From the NCBI GenBank assembly GCA_045594025.1, contig JAZNXS010000017.1:3156-67155 (forward strand): a DNA stretch of 64,000 nt, given 5' to 3'. Below the pieces are notes generated by a model, which was not told the DNA's origin, ran no database searches, and worked only from the letters and a program-made list of their open reading frames with translations. The translations under genes and the position numbers were made by a program. The DNA comes from Scatosoma sp045594025. GTDB taxonomy: Bacteria > Bacillota > Clostridia > Christensenellales > Borkfalkiaceae. Of the stretch, positions 56,561 through 63,994 are shown piece after piece; position 1 is the first letter of the stretch; each line of letters begins with the position of its first letter.

Positions 56561-56839
56561 ATGGCATACGAAGACGATATCGTAACGTTGCTTTCGGCAG
56601 ACGGCGAAGAAGTGGATTTTGTGGAAATTGCAGGCATTGCGCATAAGGGGAATTTTTATGCGATTTTACAGCCCGTAGAACTGTTGGAAGGTATGGACGA
56701 AGACGAAGCGTTGGTGTTCAAGGTAACGCGCGGCGCGGACGGCGAAGATAATTTTGAAATTGAAATGGACGACGATATTATCGACGCGGTGTTTGAAGAA
56801 TACAACCGTCTTTTAGACGAAGCGGAAAACGCGGACTAA
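56561..56839 (+). CDS. DUF1292 family protein (YrzB-like)
   Basis: Small, very acidic cytoplasmic protein of 92 residues. The pattern 'DDIVTLLSADGEEVDFVEIA', 'YAILQPVE' and 'DEALVFKVTR' is the DUF1292 signature, as in B. subtilis YrzB, which often lies with ruvX/yrrK and udk-type genes. Here it stands alone between its own consensus promoter and a terminator. Function unknown. An AGGAG site precedes the ATG. Confidence 0.9.
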   Translation: MAYEDDIVTLLSADGEEVDFVEIAGIAHKGNFYAILQPVELLEGMDEDEALVFKVTRGADGEDNFEIEMDDDIIDAVFEEYNRLLDEAENAD

Positions 56840-56846
56840 GACAAGC

Positions 56847-56887
56847 AATCGGCAAAGCGCAAAAAACGTCGCTTTGCCGATTTTTTC
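56847..56887 (+). terminator. Intrinsic terminator
   Basis: AATCGGCAAAGCG (56847-56859) pairs with CGCTTTGCCGATT (56870-56882), 13 bp, followed by T residues. Confidence 0.9.
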
Positions 56888-56963
56888 GTCGAAAATAAAA
56901 AACGCAGGGCAAAACGCTTGCAAATCCCCGCAAAAACGGCTAAAATAGAATAGCTTTGAATAC

Positions 56964-57086
56964 GTATCCGTAGCGCAGCTTAGATTGTGCACAAGCCTCC
57001 GACGCTTGGTGAAAGTTGGTTTGCGCGAGACGCGCAGCGGCGACGTTTTGCCGTTGGAAAACGGCAAAATGCAATCGGGTACACAC
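56964..57086 (+). pseudogene. Disrupted tRNA-Arg(CCG) copy
   Basis: The sequence begins like the intact tRNA-Arg downstream: GTATCCGTAGCGCAGC, then the whole anticodon arm CAAGCCTCCGACGCTTG. The D arm is mutated (CTTAGATTGTGC). After the anticodon arm the T arm is replaced by about 60 bases with two hairpins, GCGCG/CGCGC and TTTTGCCGTT/AACGGCAAAA, before the 3' acceptor CGGGTAC returns. It cannot fold as a tRNA. Confidence 0.75.
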
Positions 57087-57107
57087 GGCGTTTATTCAAT
57101 ATTATAC

Positions 57108-57184
57108 GTATCCGTAGCTCAGCTGGATAGAGCACAAGCCTCCGACGCTTGGTGCCGTTGGTTCGAATCCAATCGGGTACACCA
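57108..57184 (+). tRNA. tRNA-Arg (anticodon CCG)
   Basis: Acceptor GTATCCG/CGGGTAC, D arm GCTC/GAGC, anticodon stem CAAGC/GCTTG with loop CTCCGAC giving CCG, and encoded CCA (57182-57184). Reads CGG. Confidence 0.95.
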
Positions 57185-57185
57185 A

Positions 57186-57219
57186 AAAAATCGACAAGTT
57201 CCAACTTGTCGATTTTTTT
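57186..57219 (+). terminator. Terminator of tRNA-Arg
   Basis: AAAAATCGACAAGTT and AACTTGTCGATTTTT form a 15-bp stem around two bases, with a T run, directly after the CCA. Confidence 0.9.
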
Positions 57220-57289
57220 ATCCAAGCCACTTGATTTTTCAAGATAGAGCTGTTATAATAAAAATAGTAAACCAAAACGGAGTGGAATT

Positions 57290-58432
57290 ATGAACAAGAA
57301 ATTTGCCTTCATTTTGGCGTCCTTGCTGATGCTCACAAGCGGCGTATCTCTTGTCGGCTGCGATATTTTTGGGGATTCGAGCGCGAAAGACGATAGCAGC
57401 TTTCCGCAAATTGACAACACCGTTGATTTAGACGAGTTCTCGCCCCTGCCCGACGACGATACCGAGTATTTAGAAGGGGAAACGTATTATACGTCCGCCG
57501 CCATTGACCTTGTTACCGAAATCAACGGAAATTATTCCGTAGACAGACCGTTTACGCTGGATAAGGAAGACGAAAACAAAAGAATTTATCACAACGTATA
57601 TTTTTACGCGGAAGATTTTTTCCAGGTCATTTATTATAAGGATATTACCAAGCTGGGCGAGATATACGCGGTATTGAGCGATGAAACGGATACGCAATAC
57701 GCCGAAATTGAATATTCGACTGACGGCTCTCCCCTGCAAATAAATATCAAGCAACAGGGCATTTACAATCTTGTTTTGGACGTCCAAACCTTTGGGGTGG
57801 ATATGGTCAAGGTGGGGGATATTCAAACGCCCGTGTACGAAACGGTGAAGAGCTGTGAATTGAAGGTGCAAACTTCCGCCTCAAATGTTACGTATTCGGC
57901 AATGACCTTGGACAAGGACACGAACGAATACTGTATCCAAGCGGAAATTCCCGCAAACGCGTCCATCGGTTTTTATAGCGAATCGCATATAAGCTGTTAT
58001 AAAACGACGGTGGAAGCAGGGCTGGGCGATAGGTATGTGTACTGGAATTTCTCCAACCCCGCAAGTATCACGGTGCACGTGGGCGGAACGTATAAGGTCT
58101 ACTTCCACGCCAAAACGTACGTCGTGAGATTAGAGCTGCAAAATCCCGACACGGCAAGCTATTATTGTCAAGTGGAATGGCTGCAAGGCAACGTGCTTAC
58201 CGCGACAAGCGGCGCGCCCTACTTATTTGAATACGAGTTCGTGGCGCAGGGCACAGCCAGCGATCCGTACGTGGAACTCCCCGATTTTTATCCCGAACGG
58301 GGAATGTCGTATGATTTATCCGTAATAGACGAAAACGGTTTTGTGTTTGCGGATATGTACGTAACGGAATCGGGCAGGTACAAGCTGACGGTCAACTTAA
58401 AGGAATTCACCCTTAGCGTCAAGAAAATTTAA
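57290..58432 (+). CDS. Lipoprotein of unknown function
   Basis: A 380-residue surface lipoprotein. The signal peptide ends in 'VSLVGC' (Cys24), followed by an acidic linker. The mature protein is beta-rich, with at least three sandwich-like segments; the recurrent motif 'GxYxLxLxVxxFxV' ('GIYNLVLDVQTFGVDM', 'GTYKVYFHAKTYVVRL', 'GRYKLTVNLKEFTLSV') suggests three tandem beta modules. This motif is reminiscent of starch- or glycan-binding SusF-like and pullulanase-associated modules, but I do not claim a family. A promoter TTGATT-17-TATAAT (57231-57259) and a GGAG site precede it. Confidence 0.85.
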   Translation: MNKKFAFILASLLMLTSGVSLVGCDIFGDSSAKDDSSFPQIDNTVDLDEFSPLPDDDTEYLEGETYYTSAAIDLVTEINGNYSVDRPFTLDKEDENKRIYHNVYFYAEDFFQVIYYKDITKLGEIYAVLSDETDTQYAEIEYSTDGSPLQINIKQQGIYNLVLDVQTFGVDMVKVGDIQTPVYETVKSCELKVQTSASNVTYSAMTLDKDTNEYCIQAEIPANASIGFYSESHISCYKTTVEAGLGDRYVYWNFSNPASITVHVGGTYKVYFHAKTYVVRLELQNPDTASYYCQVEWLQGNVLTATSGAPYLFEYEFVAQGTASDPYVELPDFYPERGMSYDLSVIDENGFVFADMYVTESGRYKLTVNLKEFTLSVKKI

Positions 58433-58516
58433 GCAGGCTTATTTTCTTGAAAACCCTTGAAAAACGGGAAAAGATTTGTTATAATAGTAGAAACTTTTTA
58501 AATCAAGGAGAAGATT

Positions 58517-58711
58517 ATGGAAAATATCATCATTTGTAACTGTAAACAGGTAAGCTATAAGGATATCGAGCACGCGTTGGAAAATCACAGCAAAATGGAA
58601 GACGTTTTGGCGTTGTTCAAGGCGGTGCAGGCAATCACCCATTGTTCTACGGGCTGTGGCGGCTGTCACGATAAGGTGTTGGACGTCATTTCCGAAATTA
58701 TGATGGGCTAA
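58517..58711 (+). CDS. BFD-like [2Fe-2S] protein
   Basis: A 64-residue iron-sulfur protein of the bacterioferritin-associated ferredoxin-like group. Cys7 and Cys9 ('IIICNCKQVS') and Cys43, Cys47 and Cys50 ('THCSTGCGGCHDKV') include the four ligands expected for a [2Fe-2S] cluster. Promoter TTGAAA-17-TATAAT (58457-58485) and an AAGGAG site precede it. The FMN reductase gene lies 20 bases downstream, so the two may form an electron-transfer pair. Confidence 0.88.
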   Translation: MENIIICNCKQVSYKDIEHALENHSKMEDVLALFKAVQAITHCSTGCGGCHDKVLDVISEIMMG

Positions 58712-58730
58712 TCGTGTCTTTAAGAGAATT

Positions 58731-59273
58731 ATGAAAAAAGTACTTATTCTTTCAGGGAGTCCTAGAAAGCGCGGGAATAGCGATATTTTATGCGACGAGT
58801 TTGCAAAAGGTGCGATAGCGGCGGGCAACGAAGTGGAAAAAATCTTTGTTGCGGAAAAGAAAATTTCTCTTTGCACGGGTTGCTATTTTTGTAGAGAGCA
58901 CGGGGGCAGGTGCGCGTTCAACGACGATATGGGCGATATTTTGCAAAAGATTATCGATTGTGACGTACTCGTTTTATCCAGCCCCGTATACTTCTATTCT
59001 ATCAGCGCGCAGTTGAAGGCGGTGATTGATAGAACGGTTGCGCGTTGGACGGAAATCGCCAACAAGGACTTGTATTATATCGTCACGGCGGCGGAAGACG
59101 ATTCCGACACGTTAGACACAACCTTGGCTTGTTTTCACGGCTTTGCAAAATGCATCGACGGCTACGAAGAAAAAGGCACGCTGTATGGAAAAGGCGTCTA
59201 TGAAAAGGGCGCGGTACTTGCTAGACCAGAGTTAATACAAATTGCCTACGAAATGGGCGAAAGTGTAAAGTAA
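58731..59273 (+). CDS. NAD(P)H-dependent FMN reductase-like flavoprotein
   Basis: A 180-residue flavodoxin-fold protein. The FMN phosphate loop is 'LILSGSPRKRGNSDILCD', the Cys-rich loop is 'CTGCYFCREHGGRC' followed by 'DDMGDIL', and the isoalloxazine-binding 'SSPVYFYSISAQLKAVIDR' is intact. This is the iron-sulfur flavoprotein/NADPH:FMN reductase pattern. It is very likely co-transcribed with the BFD-like gene. Its coding sequence contains GGGGGCAGGTGCGCGTTCAA (58912-58931), a copy of the dispersed motif, encoding part of the Cys-rich loop. Confidence 0.88.
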   Translation: MKKVLILSGSPRKRGNSDILCDEFAKGAIAAGNEVEKIFVAEKKISLCTGCYFCREHGGRCAFNDDMGDILQKIIDCDVLVLSSPVYFYSISAQLKAVIDRTVARWTEIANKDLYYIVTAAEDDSDTLDTTLACFHGFAKCIDGYEEKGTLYGKGVYEKGAVLARPELIQIAYEMGESVK

Positions 59274-59280
59274 AAACGCG

Positions 59281-59809
59281 TATTTGCGGCGCATTTCATC
59301 GTTGGCGCTCAGTCACGTACTATCGGTACGCTCCTTCGCGCCGCCTTGAACTGCTTGCAACTCCGCATTTTTACGTCGCGGATATGTAACCGAGAGTAAA
59401 AATCAAGGCGCAATACTTTGTCAAGCTTGCGTTTTGGCTTGGTCACGTACGTCTATGTACGCTCCCTGCGCCAAAGCCGCGCTTTTCTTGTCTTGCTTGT
59501 AGCTTGCTTTATTTTACTTCGAGCTATGTAACCGAGCGAAAAATTCAAGTCGCAATACCGCGTCAAGCTTGCGTTTTGGCTTGGTCACGTACGTCTGTGT
59601 ACGCTCCCTGCGCCAAAGCCGCGCTTTTCTTGTCTTGCTCGTAGCTTGCTTTATTTTACTTCGCGGATATGTAACCGAGAGGAAAAATCAAGTCGCAATA
59701 CTTCGTCAAGCTTGCGTTTTGGCTTGGTCGCGTACGTCTATGTACGCTCCCTGCGCCAAAGCCGCGCTTTCCTTGTCTCGCTCGTAGCTTGCTTTATTTT
59801 ACTTCGCAC
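59281..59809. repeat. Tandem array of a 142-143 bp intergenic repeat
   Basis: Near-identical units start at 59409, 59551 and 59694 (CGCAATAC...), the third cut short, with a diverged partial unit before them. Each unit contains CGTCAAGCTTGCGTTTTGGC, the core GGTCACGTACGTCTATGTAC, GCTCCCTGCGCCAAAGCCGC and, at its end, ATGTAACCGAG. Open frames across it (for example 59569-59787) merely restate the repeat. A diverged relative lies at 1426-1690. Function unknown. Confidence 0.85.
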
Positions 59810-59838
59810 GGGTGTAGCTTGGGTGTAAATTCAGCATT

Positions 59839-59866
59839 GTCATTGCGAGCGAAGCGTGGCAATCTC
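59839..59866. repeat. REP-like palindrome
   Basis: GTCATTGCGAGCGAAGCG then TGGCAATCTC: a hairpin-forming sequence with ATTGC...GCAAT arms. Very similar palindromes are widely dispersed in many unrelated bacterial genomes. Confidence 0.65.
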
Positions 59867-59891
59867 AAAAAAGTTCAACAATACAATCAAC

Positions 59892-59920
59892 AAAAGGCTT
59901 GCCAACGGCAAGCCTTTTTT
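59892..59920 (+). terminator. Intrinsic terminator
   Basis: AAAAGGCTTGCC and GGCAAGCCTTTT, 12-bp stem, AAC loop, T run. It isolates the repeat array from the next transcript. Confidence 0.9.
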
Positions 59921-59950
59921 GCGGAAAAATAAAAATTCTTACTTTTACTA

Positions 59951-59979
59951 TTGACATTTTCAAAAAAATTGCGTATAAT
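59951..59979 (+). promoter_or_regulatory. Consensus promoter of the structured leader
   Basis: TTGACA (59951-59956), 17-base spacer, TATAAT (59974-59979), predicting a start near 59986, exactly at the first base of the leader's closing helix. Confidence 0.88.
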
Positions 59980-59985
59980 AACTAT

Positions 59986-60177
59986 GCAACACTCGTTTCT
60001 TTAAAAAGAAACAAAATTCACATTTTTTTATAAAAGCTACACAAGGTATAGTTTAGGTAGGACTATATCTCTTATCGTGTTTACAAATCCTGTGTGGCTA
60101 ATTGTGGACGAGTGTTGCAACTTATGAGAAAGGTATATTCTACGGTGCCGTTCTCGTAAGGGGGCGGCATTTTTTTT
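59986..60177 (+). promoter_or_regulatory. Structured attenuator-type leader (riboswitch candidate)
   Basis: A closing helix of 11 perfect pairs, GCAACACTCGT (59986-59996) with ACGAGTGTTGC (60108-60118), encloses a second helix AGCTACACA/TGTGTGGCT (60035-60043/60091-60099) and a third GGTATAGT/ACTATATC (60045-60052/60062-60069). After it, GTGCCG/CGGCAT (60145-60150/60165-60170) followed by eight T is a terminator, and GAGAA/TTCTC (60126-60130/60151-60155) could compete with it. I match it to no known riboswitch; the conserved T-box sequence is absent. Confidence 0.7.
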
Positions 60178-60194
60178 ACGCAAAGGGGGAAAAT

Positions 60195-60620
60195 ATGGAA
60201 GAAAAAGACGTATTAGCATTTAAACTTGCCTGCAAAAATTATTTTTTTACGCTTGATTTGCAGTCGTTACGCGCTTATGGCAGGCTGCTGAATATGCCCA
60301 AACCTACGGTATTAAAAAAGGGAGATTTGATAGAAGAAATTATAAAAATTCTATGCGGGGAAAGCAGACCGCGAAGGACTAAAAAGGGTGCGCCTATCAA
60401 GTGCGATTATTTGGACGAGAGTATTTTTGTAGCGGTGGAAAATCTACAAAAAGAGTACTTATACGGCGAAAGCCTTGTAAAGCCGTTGGAAGAAAGTCCG
60501 CCGCCCCCGCCTGAACCCATAAAAGAAAAGTGGGAAGAGCCGTTACAATTTACCGTTCGGTTTTCCCTTTTAAACGAAGAGCAAAAAAAATGCTTTCTCG
60601 CGTTTTTACAGAGTTTATAA
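60195..60620 (+). CDS. Unknown protein with a Rho-N/SAP-like N-terminus
   Basis: A 141-residue cytoplasmic protein, not recognised overall. Residues 15-50 ('LDLQSLRAYGRLLNMPKPTV' and 'LKKGDLIEEIIKIL') look like a SAP or Rho-N helical domain: a 'LK.(G/S)DLI..I' helix common in nucleic-acid-binding proteins and at the start of Rho. A basic patch 'SRPRRTKKGAP' follows, then a poly-Pro segment 'ESPPPPPEPIK' and a C-terminal tail. Start chosen at the ATG with AAAGGGGG, right after the leader terminator; the open frame from 60102 lies within the leader. Expression should depend on read-through of the leader. Nucleic-acid binding, perhaps autoregulatory, is inference. Confidence 0.75.
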   Translation: MEEKDVLAFKLACKNYFFTLDLQSLRAYGRLLNMPKPTVLKKGDLIEEIIKILCGESRPRRTKKGAPIKCDYLDESIFVAVENLQKEYLYGESLVKPLEESPPPPPEPIKEKWEEPLQFTVRFSLLNEEQKKCFLAFLQSL

Positions 60621-60655
60621 AATAAGCTTCCGCATTTGGCGGAAGCTTATTTTTT
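60620..60655 (+). terminator. Intrinsic terminator
   Basis: AATAAGCTTCCGC and GCGGAAGCTTATT, 13-bp stem with a T run, right after the Rho-N-like gene's stop codon. Confidence 0.9.
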
Positions 60656-60668
60656 GCGATAAAAAGAT

Positions 60669-60702
60669 AGCCGCCCTGAAATCTTGCGATTCCAAGGCGG
60701 CT
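60669..60702 (-). terminator. Probable terminator of spmA-spmB
   Basis: AGCCGCC (60669-60675) pairs with GGCGGCT (60696-60702); read on the minus strand the stem is followed by ATCTTTTT. It is 170 bases after spmB. A 25-codon frame on the plus strand (60725-60802) has an AAGGGGG site but no other support. Confidence 0.6.
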
Positions 60703-60868
60703 ACCTAATATGATAAGGGGGAAAATGATGAGCGTTGTTACGTATTCGGCTGTCCACAACCGATTTACAAGTATATTCTATCACGCCCATTCAAAAAAGT
60801 AAAGCGAATTTTTGAAAATTTTTAACATTTGAAAAAAATTAACATTTTTGTCATTTTGTGCAAAGTAT

Positions 60869-61384
60869 TCACATTATTCGGCATAAAAAGCAGCAAAGCA
60901 CGACGGAGAGTAGGTAAGAGAGCAGGGCAATGCCCAAAGCCAACGAAAATTTTTTTCGTTTCAAGCCTGCAAAGTATACCGCGCCGATATAGAATATCGT
61001 CTCTGCCGAGCCGTACGCCACGCACGCGCAACGCCCGATATAGCTATCCACGCCGTACGCGTTCAAAATATTAGAAAGCACGGCAATCGCGCCGCTGCCT
61101 GAAAGGGGCTTGACTAACACAAGCGGGAAAATTTCTTTAGGAATCCCCACGAAAGAAAACACGGGGGAGAGCCATTCGCCCAAGCGTGCGCCCAGTCCGC
61201 TTGTTTCCAGCAGCATAGAGAGCATCGTGACGGCGGCAAGGTAGGGAAAGATGGCGGTAAGCAGGGGGATTACCCCTTTTACCCCTTCGGAAAAGCTGTC
61301 GTAAACGCGTACCTTGCGAAAGAGCGCAAAGGCGAACGAGAGTAGAAAAATCAGCGGGATAAGAATGGCAAAAAACTTGTTCAT
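60869..61384 (-). CDS. spmB: Spore maturation protein B
   Basis: Integral membrane protein of 171 residues with about five helices, needed with SpmA for forespore core dehydration and heat resistance. It belongs to the nucleoside-recognition (Gate) domain family; the conserved 'VKPLSGSGAIAVLSNIL' and 'YGSAETIFYIGAVYF' are characteristic of SpmB. It overlaps the end of spmA by an ATGA. Its upstream GGGGGCAGGTACGCG both supplies the ribosome binding purines and is a copy of the dispersed motif. Confidence 0.93.
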   Translation of the reverse strand: MNKFFAILIPLIFLLSFAFALFRKVRVYDSFSEGVKGVIPLLTAIFPYLAAVTMLSMLLETSGLGARLGEWLSPVFSFVGIPKEIFPLVLVKPLSGSGAIAVLSNILNAYGVDSYIGRCACVAYGSAETIFYIGAVYFAGLKRKKFSLALGIALLSYLLSVVLCCFLCRIM

Positions 61385-62004
61385 CGCGTACCTGCCCCCG
61401 TTGTTTTTGGCGAAAGGGCGTGAAAATCGGTTGATTGCATTCGTTTTGGCGAAGTATCGGGGCGTAGAAGCAGCGCGGTGAGCGTTACGCTAAGCACCGT
61501 GCAAAACGCGCTGGTAATAAAGATGGGGATTACGACGTCCATAGGCGCTGCGCTGCCCATAGCGACGCGCACACCGATTATCGACGTGGGCAAAATTTGC
61601 AAGGAAGAGGCGTTGAGGACGAAGAACATCGCGGAAGAGTATTCCGCGTTTTCCGTTTTGTCCAAAAGCCGCGCCGATTGCACGCCGTAGGGGGTTGCCG
61701 CACCCGATATGCCTAGCATATTCACGGAAAAGCTCATACACGCCGCGCTCAGCGCGGCTTCGTCGTCCGTTTTCAGCAGGCGTTTGGCGAGCGGTTTTAA
61801 GAGCTTGGACACTCCCCTTGCCAAGCCGCTGTCTTCCCAAACGCGCATAAGCCCCATCCAAACGGAATAGGTGGCGATAAGGGAGACGCACAGCGTTGCG
61901 GCGCGGCTTGCGCCGTCGAGCAGGCTAGGCAAAAATCCCTCGGGATTGAGAAAGAGCAAAAAAGCGGTACAAACAAGAAAAATGACGGAAAATAGGATAT
62001 TCAT
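61381..62004 (-). CDS. spmA: Spore maturation protein A
   Basis: Membrane protein of 207 residues with about five helices, partner of SpmB. Signature stretches are 'YSVWMGLMRVWEDSGLARGV', 'NMLGISGAATPYGVQSARLL' and 'FFVLNASSLQILPTSIIGVR'. The last 25 residues are a hydrophilic tail not needed by the family pattern. First gene of the spmAB pair, probably expressed in the forespore. The region before it is shared with the divergent metG gene. Together with spoVT it shows a sporulation-competent ancestry. Confidence 0.93.
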   Translation of the reverse strand: MNILFSVIFLVCTAFLLFLNPEGFLPSLLDGASRAATLCVSLIATYSVWMGLMRVWEDSGLARGVSKLLKPLAKRLLKTDDEAALSAACMSFSVNMLGISGAATPYGVQSARLLDKTENAEYSSAMFFVLNASSLQILPTSIIGVRVAMGSAAPMDVVIPIFITSAFCTVLSVTLTALLLRPDTSPKRMQSTDFHALSPKTTGAGTR

Positions 62005-62134
62005 AGCATAATATATGCGAATGTCGGGGGTAAAATACGCCTTTTCGGGCAGGGAACGGAAAAATGCCGTGAAAACGTTTTACTTTTTTAATAAAAAAGT
62101 ATATAATTGAAAAGAAAGTGAAAAAAGGAGCTTT

Positions 62135-63994
62135 ATGGCTATGGCAAAGAAACCTTATTACATTACGACGGCAATCGCCTATACTTCGGGCAAGCCGCAC
62201 ATCGGCAACACCTACGAAGCGATTTTAGCGGACGCGATTGCGCGCTTTAAGCGCAAGGAAGGCTACGACGTGTTCTTCCAAACGGGCACGGACGAGCACG
62301 GACAAAAAATTCAGGAAAAGGCGGAGAAAGCGGGCGTTTCCCCGCAGCAATTCGTCGATAAAATCGCAGGGGAAATCAAGGACATTTGGGACTTGGTGAA
62401 CACTTCCTACGATAAATTTATGCGCACGACGGACGTGTATCACGTGAAACAGGTTGCGAAAATTTTCAAAAAATTCTACGACCAAGGGGATATTTACAAG
62501 GGGTATTACGAGGGTATGTACTGTACGCCTTGCGAATCGTTTTGGACGGAAAGTCAGTTGCTCGAAGGCAAATGTCCCGCTTGCGGCAGAGAAGTCAAGC
62601 CCGCGCGCGAAGAAGCGTATTTCTTCAAGATGAGCAAGTACGCCGACAGACTTATCGAGCATATTAACGCGCACCCCGAATTTATTCAGCCCGTTTCCCG
62701 TAAGAACGAGATGATGAACAATTTCCTTTTGAAAGGCTTGCAGGATTTGTGCGTGTCGCGTACGTCGTTCACGTGGGGTGTTCCCGTGGATTTCGATCCC
62801 AAGCACGTCACGTACGTTTGGTTGGACGCTTTGACCAACTATATCACGGGTATCGGTTACGATGCGGACGGTAACCACGGCGAAAATTATAAAAAATACT
62901 GGCCTGCCGATTTGCATCTTATCGGCAAGGACATTTTGCGTTTCCATACGATTTACTGGCCCATTTTCCTTATGGCAATGGGCGAGCCTTTGCCTAAGCA
63001 GGTCTTTGGGCATCCTTGGCTGTTGCAGGGCGACGGCAAAATGAGCAAGTCCAAGGGCAACGTTATTTATGCGGACGATTTGGCAAGACTGTTCGGGGTG
63101 GACGCGGTGCGTTATTTCGTATTGCACGAAATGCCGTTTGACAACGATGGGCAAATCACTTGGGAGCTTGTCACCGAACGTTTTAATACCGACCTTGCCA
63201 ACGTTTTGGGTAACCTTGTCAGCCGTACGGTTGCGATGATTGACAAGTATTTCGGCGGTACGGTAGTCAAAGCCTTGCCTGCGGGCGAAGAAGAGCCCGA
63301 CGCGGAATTCAAGGCGACGGTAACGGGGGTAGCCGCAAAGGTGCAGGCGAAAGCGGACGAGCTGAAAATTGCGGACGCGATTACGGAAATCTTTACGTTG
63401 TTCCGCCGCGCGAATAAATATATTGACGAAACGATGCCTTGGGCGCTTGCTAAGGACGAAACGAAAAAGGGCAGGCTCAACGACGTGCTTTACAACCTTG
63501 CGGAAGCCATTCAAATCGGCGCGTCGCTACTCGATAGCTTTATGCCCGAAACCTGCGCGAAGATTTTCTCGGCGTACGGCGGCGAAAGCAGAAGCTTGGA
63601 AGACTGCGCGAAATTCGGTTTGCGCGATAGCGTAACGGTACAGGCGATTCCGCCCCTGTTTGCGCGTATGGACTTCAAAAATCTTGCGCCTGAAATTGAA
63701 AAAATCCGCGCGGAGCAAGCCGCGGCATACGCCAAGGAAATGGGCGTGAGCGAGCAAAAGACGGAAGAAAAAACGGAAGAAACGGAAAAAGTGCCTGAAA
63801 TCAGCTTCGACGATTTCTTAAAGGTGCAGCTCCGCGTGGGTGAGATTATCGCGTGCGAGCCCGTTCCCAAATCCTCTAAGCTCTTGAAAGAAACGGTAAA
63901 ATTCGACGACGAAGTACGCACCATCGTATCGGGCATTGCAAAGCATTACAAACCCGAAGAAATGGTAGGCAAAAAGGTGGAAGTCGGATCGTAG
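62135..63994 (+). CDS. metG: Methionine--tRNA ligase, C-terminal domain apparently cut short
   Basis: Class I synthetase charging initiator and elongator tRNA-Met. The HIGH motif is 'YTSGKPHIGNTYEA' (16-29), KMSKS is 'GDGKMSKSKGN' near 300, and the zinc knuckle is 'YCTPCESFW' with 'CPACGRE'. After an Ala/Glu-rich linker ('EQKTEEKTEETEKVPE') comes the EMAP/tRBD-type tRNA-binding domain, from 'FDDFLKVQLRVGEIIACEPV'. Normally this continues about 50 residues beyond 'EEMVGKKV', but here a TAG follows within six codons. A one-base shift restores 'VAM', close to the expected 'VAN'. This suggests a frameshift, real or a sequencing error, just before the window end. Confidence 0.93.
   Translation: MAMAKKPYYITTAIAYTSGKPHIGNTYEAILADAIARFKRKEGYDVFFQTGTDEHGQKIQEKAEKAGVSPQQFVDKIAGEIKDIWDLVNTSYDKFMRTTDVYHVKQVAKIFKKFYDQGDIYKGYYEGMYCTPCESFWTESQLLEGKCPACGREVKPAREEAYFFKMSKYADRLIEHINAHPEFIQPVSRKNEMMNNFLLKGLQDLCVSRTSFTWGVPVDFDPKHVTYVWLDALTNYITGIGYDADGNHGENYKKYWPADLHLIGKDILRFHTIYWPIFLMAMGEPLPKQVFGHPWLLQGDGKMSKSKGNVIYADDLARLFGVDAVRYFVLHEMPFDNDGQITWELVTERFNTDLANVLGNLVSRTVAMIDKYFGGTVVKALPAGEEEPDAEFKATVTGVAAKVQAKADELKIADAITEIFTLFRRANKYIDETMPWALAKDETKKGRLNDVLYNLAEAIQIGASLLDSFMPETCAKIFSAYGGESRSLEDCAKFGLRDSVTVQAIPPLFARMDFKNLAPEIEKIRAEQAAAYAKEMGVSEQKTEEKTEETEKVPEISFDDFLKVQLRVGEIIACEPVPKSSKLLKETVKFDDEVRTIVSGIAKHYKPEEMVGKKVEVGS

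Noticed and set aside
59569..59828. Short open frames with 'SLRQSRAFLVLLVACFILL'-type products
   Set aside because: They repeat with the 142-bp array in more than one frame; a property of the repeat, not a gene.
59986..60177. Assignment of the leader to a T-box or 6S RNA
   Set aside because: There is no conserved T-box sequence or synthetase gene, and the asymmetric nested helices do not fit 6S RNA.
60725..60802. 25-codon frame with an AAGGGGG site downstream of the Rho-N-like gene
   Set aside because: Follows a strong terminator, overlaps the spmAB 3' region and has no promoter; too little to call a gene.
62225..63514. 429-codon frame opposite metG
   Set aside because: Antisense to a certain gene; product is Arg/Phe/His-rich and not protein-like.
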